This document shows positions 32,957-34,203 of a DNA stretch of 34,203 nucleotides, in pieces; within the stretch, counting starts at the first letter, position 1, and the number at the start of each line of letters is the position of its first letter. The DNA comes from Clostridiales bacterium (lineage in GTDB: Bacteria; Bacillota; Clostridia; Oscillospirales; Oscillospiraceae): assembly GCA_020860385.1 (NCBI GenBank), contig JAJBUK010000079.1:27209-61411 (forward strand), read 5' to 3'. A program made the translations under genes and the position numbers. A model generated the notes under the pieces. That model had not been told where the DNA came from. It was given only the letters and a program-made list of their open reading frames with translations, and ran no database searches.

Positions 32957-34006
32957 TTAGCCCTTTCTGGCCTCCAGAGAGGCGCGGATGATAGTCTCAC
33001 AGAGGTCGCCGTAGCTTAAACCCGTCACGGCAGCCTCCTGGGGTACCAGGCTGGTGGGGGTCATGCCAGGGAGGGTGTTGATTTCCAGGAACCAGGGGGT
33101 GCCGTCCGGGGTGACGATGAAGTCCGCCCGGGCGTAGACCGCCATGCCCACCGCCTCAAAGACGGTTTTCGTATCCCTAGCCAGCCGCGCCTCCCACTCC
33201 GGGGGGATGGGGGCGGGGGTGGTCTCGATGGCCGCGCCGGGCTGGTACTTGTTCTCGTAGTCATAGAAGCCCTGCTTGGGGACGATTTCAATGGAGGGCA
33301 GGGCGTGGTCAACCAGGTAGCCCACCTGAATCTCCCGGCCCGCCACATACTGCTCCAGCACCACCTCGCCTCCCAGGGCCAGGCAGCCAGTCAGGGCGGC
33401 GGTCAGTTCCTCCGCCGTCTCCGCGATGGAGACGCCGATGGAGCTGCCGGAGGCCAGGGGCTTCACCACCACCGGCAGGGCGGTCCGCCCGACGATGACG
33501 GGGATGTCCTCTGCCGTGTAGGTCACCTTCTCCCAGGCGGGGGTCTTGACGCCGGTGGGGGCCACTAGCTTCTTCGTCAAATCCTTATCCATGGCGATAG
33601 CAGCCCCCATGAAGCCGGAGCCGGTGAAGGGGATGCCCAGGGTCTCCAGGGTGGCCTGCACCCGGCCGTCTTCCCCGCAGGCCCCGTGGAGGGCGAGAAA
33701 GACGATGTCCGCCATCTGGCACAATTCCAGCACGCCCTCCCCAAAGAGGCTGTCAGACCGGAGTTTCCGGCCCTGTTTCAGCGCCTTCAGGTCGGGGGCC
33801 ACAGAGGGCACTGTCCGCCAGTTCTCCGGGAGGGGGGCGGAGAACAGCTCCTCCAGGGCACAGTCCTGCTCCTCCATGCCGAGATACATATCAATCAACG
33901 CCGCCTGATGGCCCCGCTCCCGCAGGGCGGCGGCAATCATAGCGCCGGAGGAACGGGCCACGTCCCGCTCCGGGCTGAGCCCGCCGGTCAGCACAACAAT
34001 TTTCAT
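32957..34006 (-). CDS. ddl: D-alanine--D-alanine ligase
   Basis: The 349-residue ATP-grasp ligase begins KIVVLTGGLSPERDVARSSG. It has HGACGEDG, VVKPLASGSSIGVS, GREIQVGYLVDHALPSIEI and ADFIVTPDGTPWFLEINTLPGMTPTSLVP, which binds magnesium and D-Ala. The YDYENKY segment of the omega loop is the D-Ala-D-Ala type, not the vancomycin-resistance D-Ala-D-Lac type. ATG 34006 has GGAGG 8 bases upstream; longer starts run through the leader hairpin. It is the first gene of the minus-strand block and has the promoter at 34066-34094. Confidence 0.95.
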   Translation of the reverse strand: MKIVVLTGGLSPERDVARSSGAMIAAALRERGHQAALIDMYLGMEEQDCALEELFSAPLPENWRTVPSVAPDLKALKQGRKLRSDSLFGEGVLELCQMADIVFLALHGACGEDGRVQATLETLGIPFTGSGFMGAAIAMDKDLTKKLVAPTGVKTPAWEKVTYTAEDIPVIVGRTALPVVVKPLASGSSIGVSIAETAEELTAALTGCLALGGEVVLEQYVAGREIQVGYLVDHALPSIEIVPKQGFYDYENKYQPGAAIETTPAPIPPEWEARLARDTKTVFEAVGMAVYARADFIVTPDGTPWFLEINTLPGMTPTSLVPQEAAVTGLSYGDLCETIIRASLEARKG

Positions 34007-34026
34007 CCAGGATACCTCCATACGCA

Positions 34027-34047
34027 GCCCCGCCGGGACGGCGGGGC
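34027..34047 (-). promoter_or_regulatory. leader hairpin before ddl
   Basis: GCCCCGCC (34027-34034) pairs with GGCGGGGC (34040-34047) around five bases. It lies in the untranslated leader between promoter and ribosome site. Confidence 0.6.
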
Positions 34048-34065
34048 GCAGAAACATACAGTATT

Positions 34066-34094
34066 ACTATACCATATTCCGGAGAAAAGCACAA
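34066..34094 (-). promoter_or_regulatory. sigma-A promoter of ddl-murF
   Basis: On the minus strand, TTGTGC (34089-34094) is followed by 17 bases and TATAGT (34066-34071). A long palindrome (34094-34126) touches the -35 box. Confidence 0.75.
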
Positions 34095-34126
34095 TACTTT
34101 GCCTGGGGAATTTCCCGGCAAAGTAT
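34094..34126. promoter_or_regulatory. 33-bp palindrome abutting the ddl -35 box
   Basis: ATACTTTGCC (34094-34103) pairs with GGCAAAGTAT (34117-34126), and GGGA (34106-34109) pairs with TCCC (34113-34116) inside. No gene is seen from 34127 to 34203. It may be an operator or the terminator of a gene outside the window. Confidence 0.6.
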
Positions 34127-34203
34127 TTCTCGAAAAAATGGCGGCTGGCTGTATGTGCTAAAATGATATGGCCCTTCTCCCCCGAATAAAAAGTAGAGAA
34201 GTT

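Overview
The window looks like chromosomal DNA of a moderately GC-rich, gut-type Bacillota (Clostridia), most likely an Oscillospiraceae/Ruminococcaceae relative. This rests on the gene content (CpsC/CpsD-type tyrosine-kinase pair, SpoVK/CbbX-like AAA protein, FtsK/SpoIIIE, uppP, zinc-type L32, M18 aminopeptidase), strong AGGAGG-type ribosome sites, sigma-A promoters with 17-base spacers, and intergenic palindromes. The species cannot be fixed by eye.

Layout. (1) 1-157: two tandem identical tRNA-Val(GAC) genes on the minus strand behind a near-perfect promoter. (2) 586-6773, plus strand: a cell-surface/peptide locus. It contains a CpsC-like membrane modulator, a BY-kinase whose tyrosine-rich tail is cut off by an exact 22-bp tandem duplication, a low-GC secreted repeat (probable beta-helix) protein, a 32-residue peptide gene, a strong hairpin, then translationally coupled genes for an HPr-kinase-like protein, a PqqD-like protein and an S24/S26 peptidase, and finally a membrane-anchored degenerate deacetylase-like protein. 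(3) 6807-9069, minus: TatD nuclease and AAA ATPase. (4) 9261-10484, plus: zinc-ribbon/TM/Big_2 surface protein. (5) 10729-11474, minus: yceD-rpmF. (6) 11644-14482, plus: RluA-type pseudouridine synthase, PotD-like lipoprotein, FlK-like thioesterase. (7) 14668-15924, plus: an apparent fusion of an ECF-sigma-like domain, a membrane helix and an extracytoplasmic cyclophilin. (8) 16164-19106, minus: GH2 beta-galactosidase, followed by a truncated serine recombinase. (9) 19941-34006, minus: a long housekeeping block in transcription order ddl, murF, ABC-F, YdcF-like, prfA, tsaC-coaE fusion, M18 aminopeptidase, uppP, ftsK/spoIIIE, nitrilase. A palindromic repeat and a MITE-like element sit between the YdcF-like gene and prfA.

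How the genes work together. ddl, murF and uppP serve peptidoglycan precursor synthesis; prfA, TsaC, RluA, L32 and ABC-F serve translation; FtsK/SpoIIIE moves DNA. The accessory part is the 586-6773 locus. Its peptide, HPrK-like kinase, PqqD-like recognition domain and peptidase have the make-up of a small peptide-maturation system. No lasso cyclase, radical SAM enzyme or glycosyltransferase is visible beside it.

The best leads are the peptide/HPrK/PqqD/S26 cassette, the 22-bp duplication that removes the BY-kinase tyrosine cluster, the sigma-like/cyclophilin fusion, the MITE with TTAG flanks, and the TsaC-CoaE fusion.
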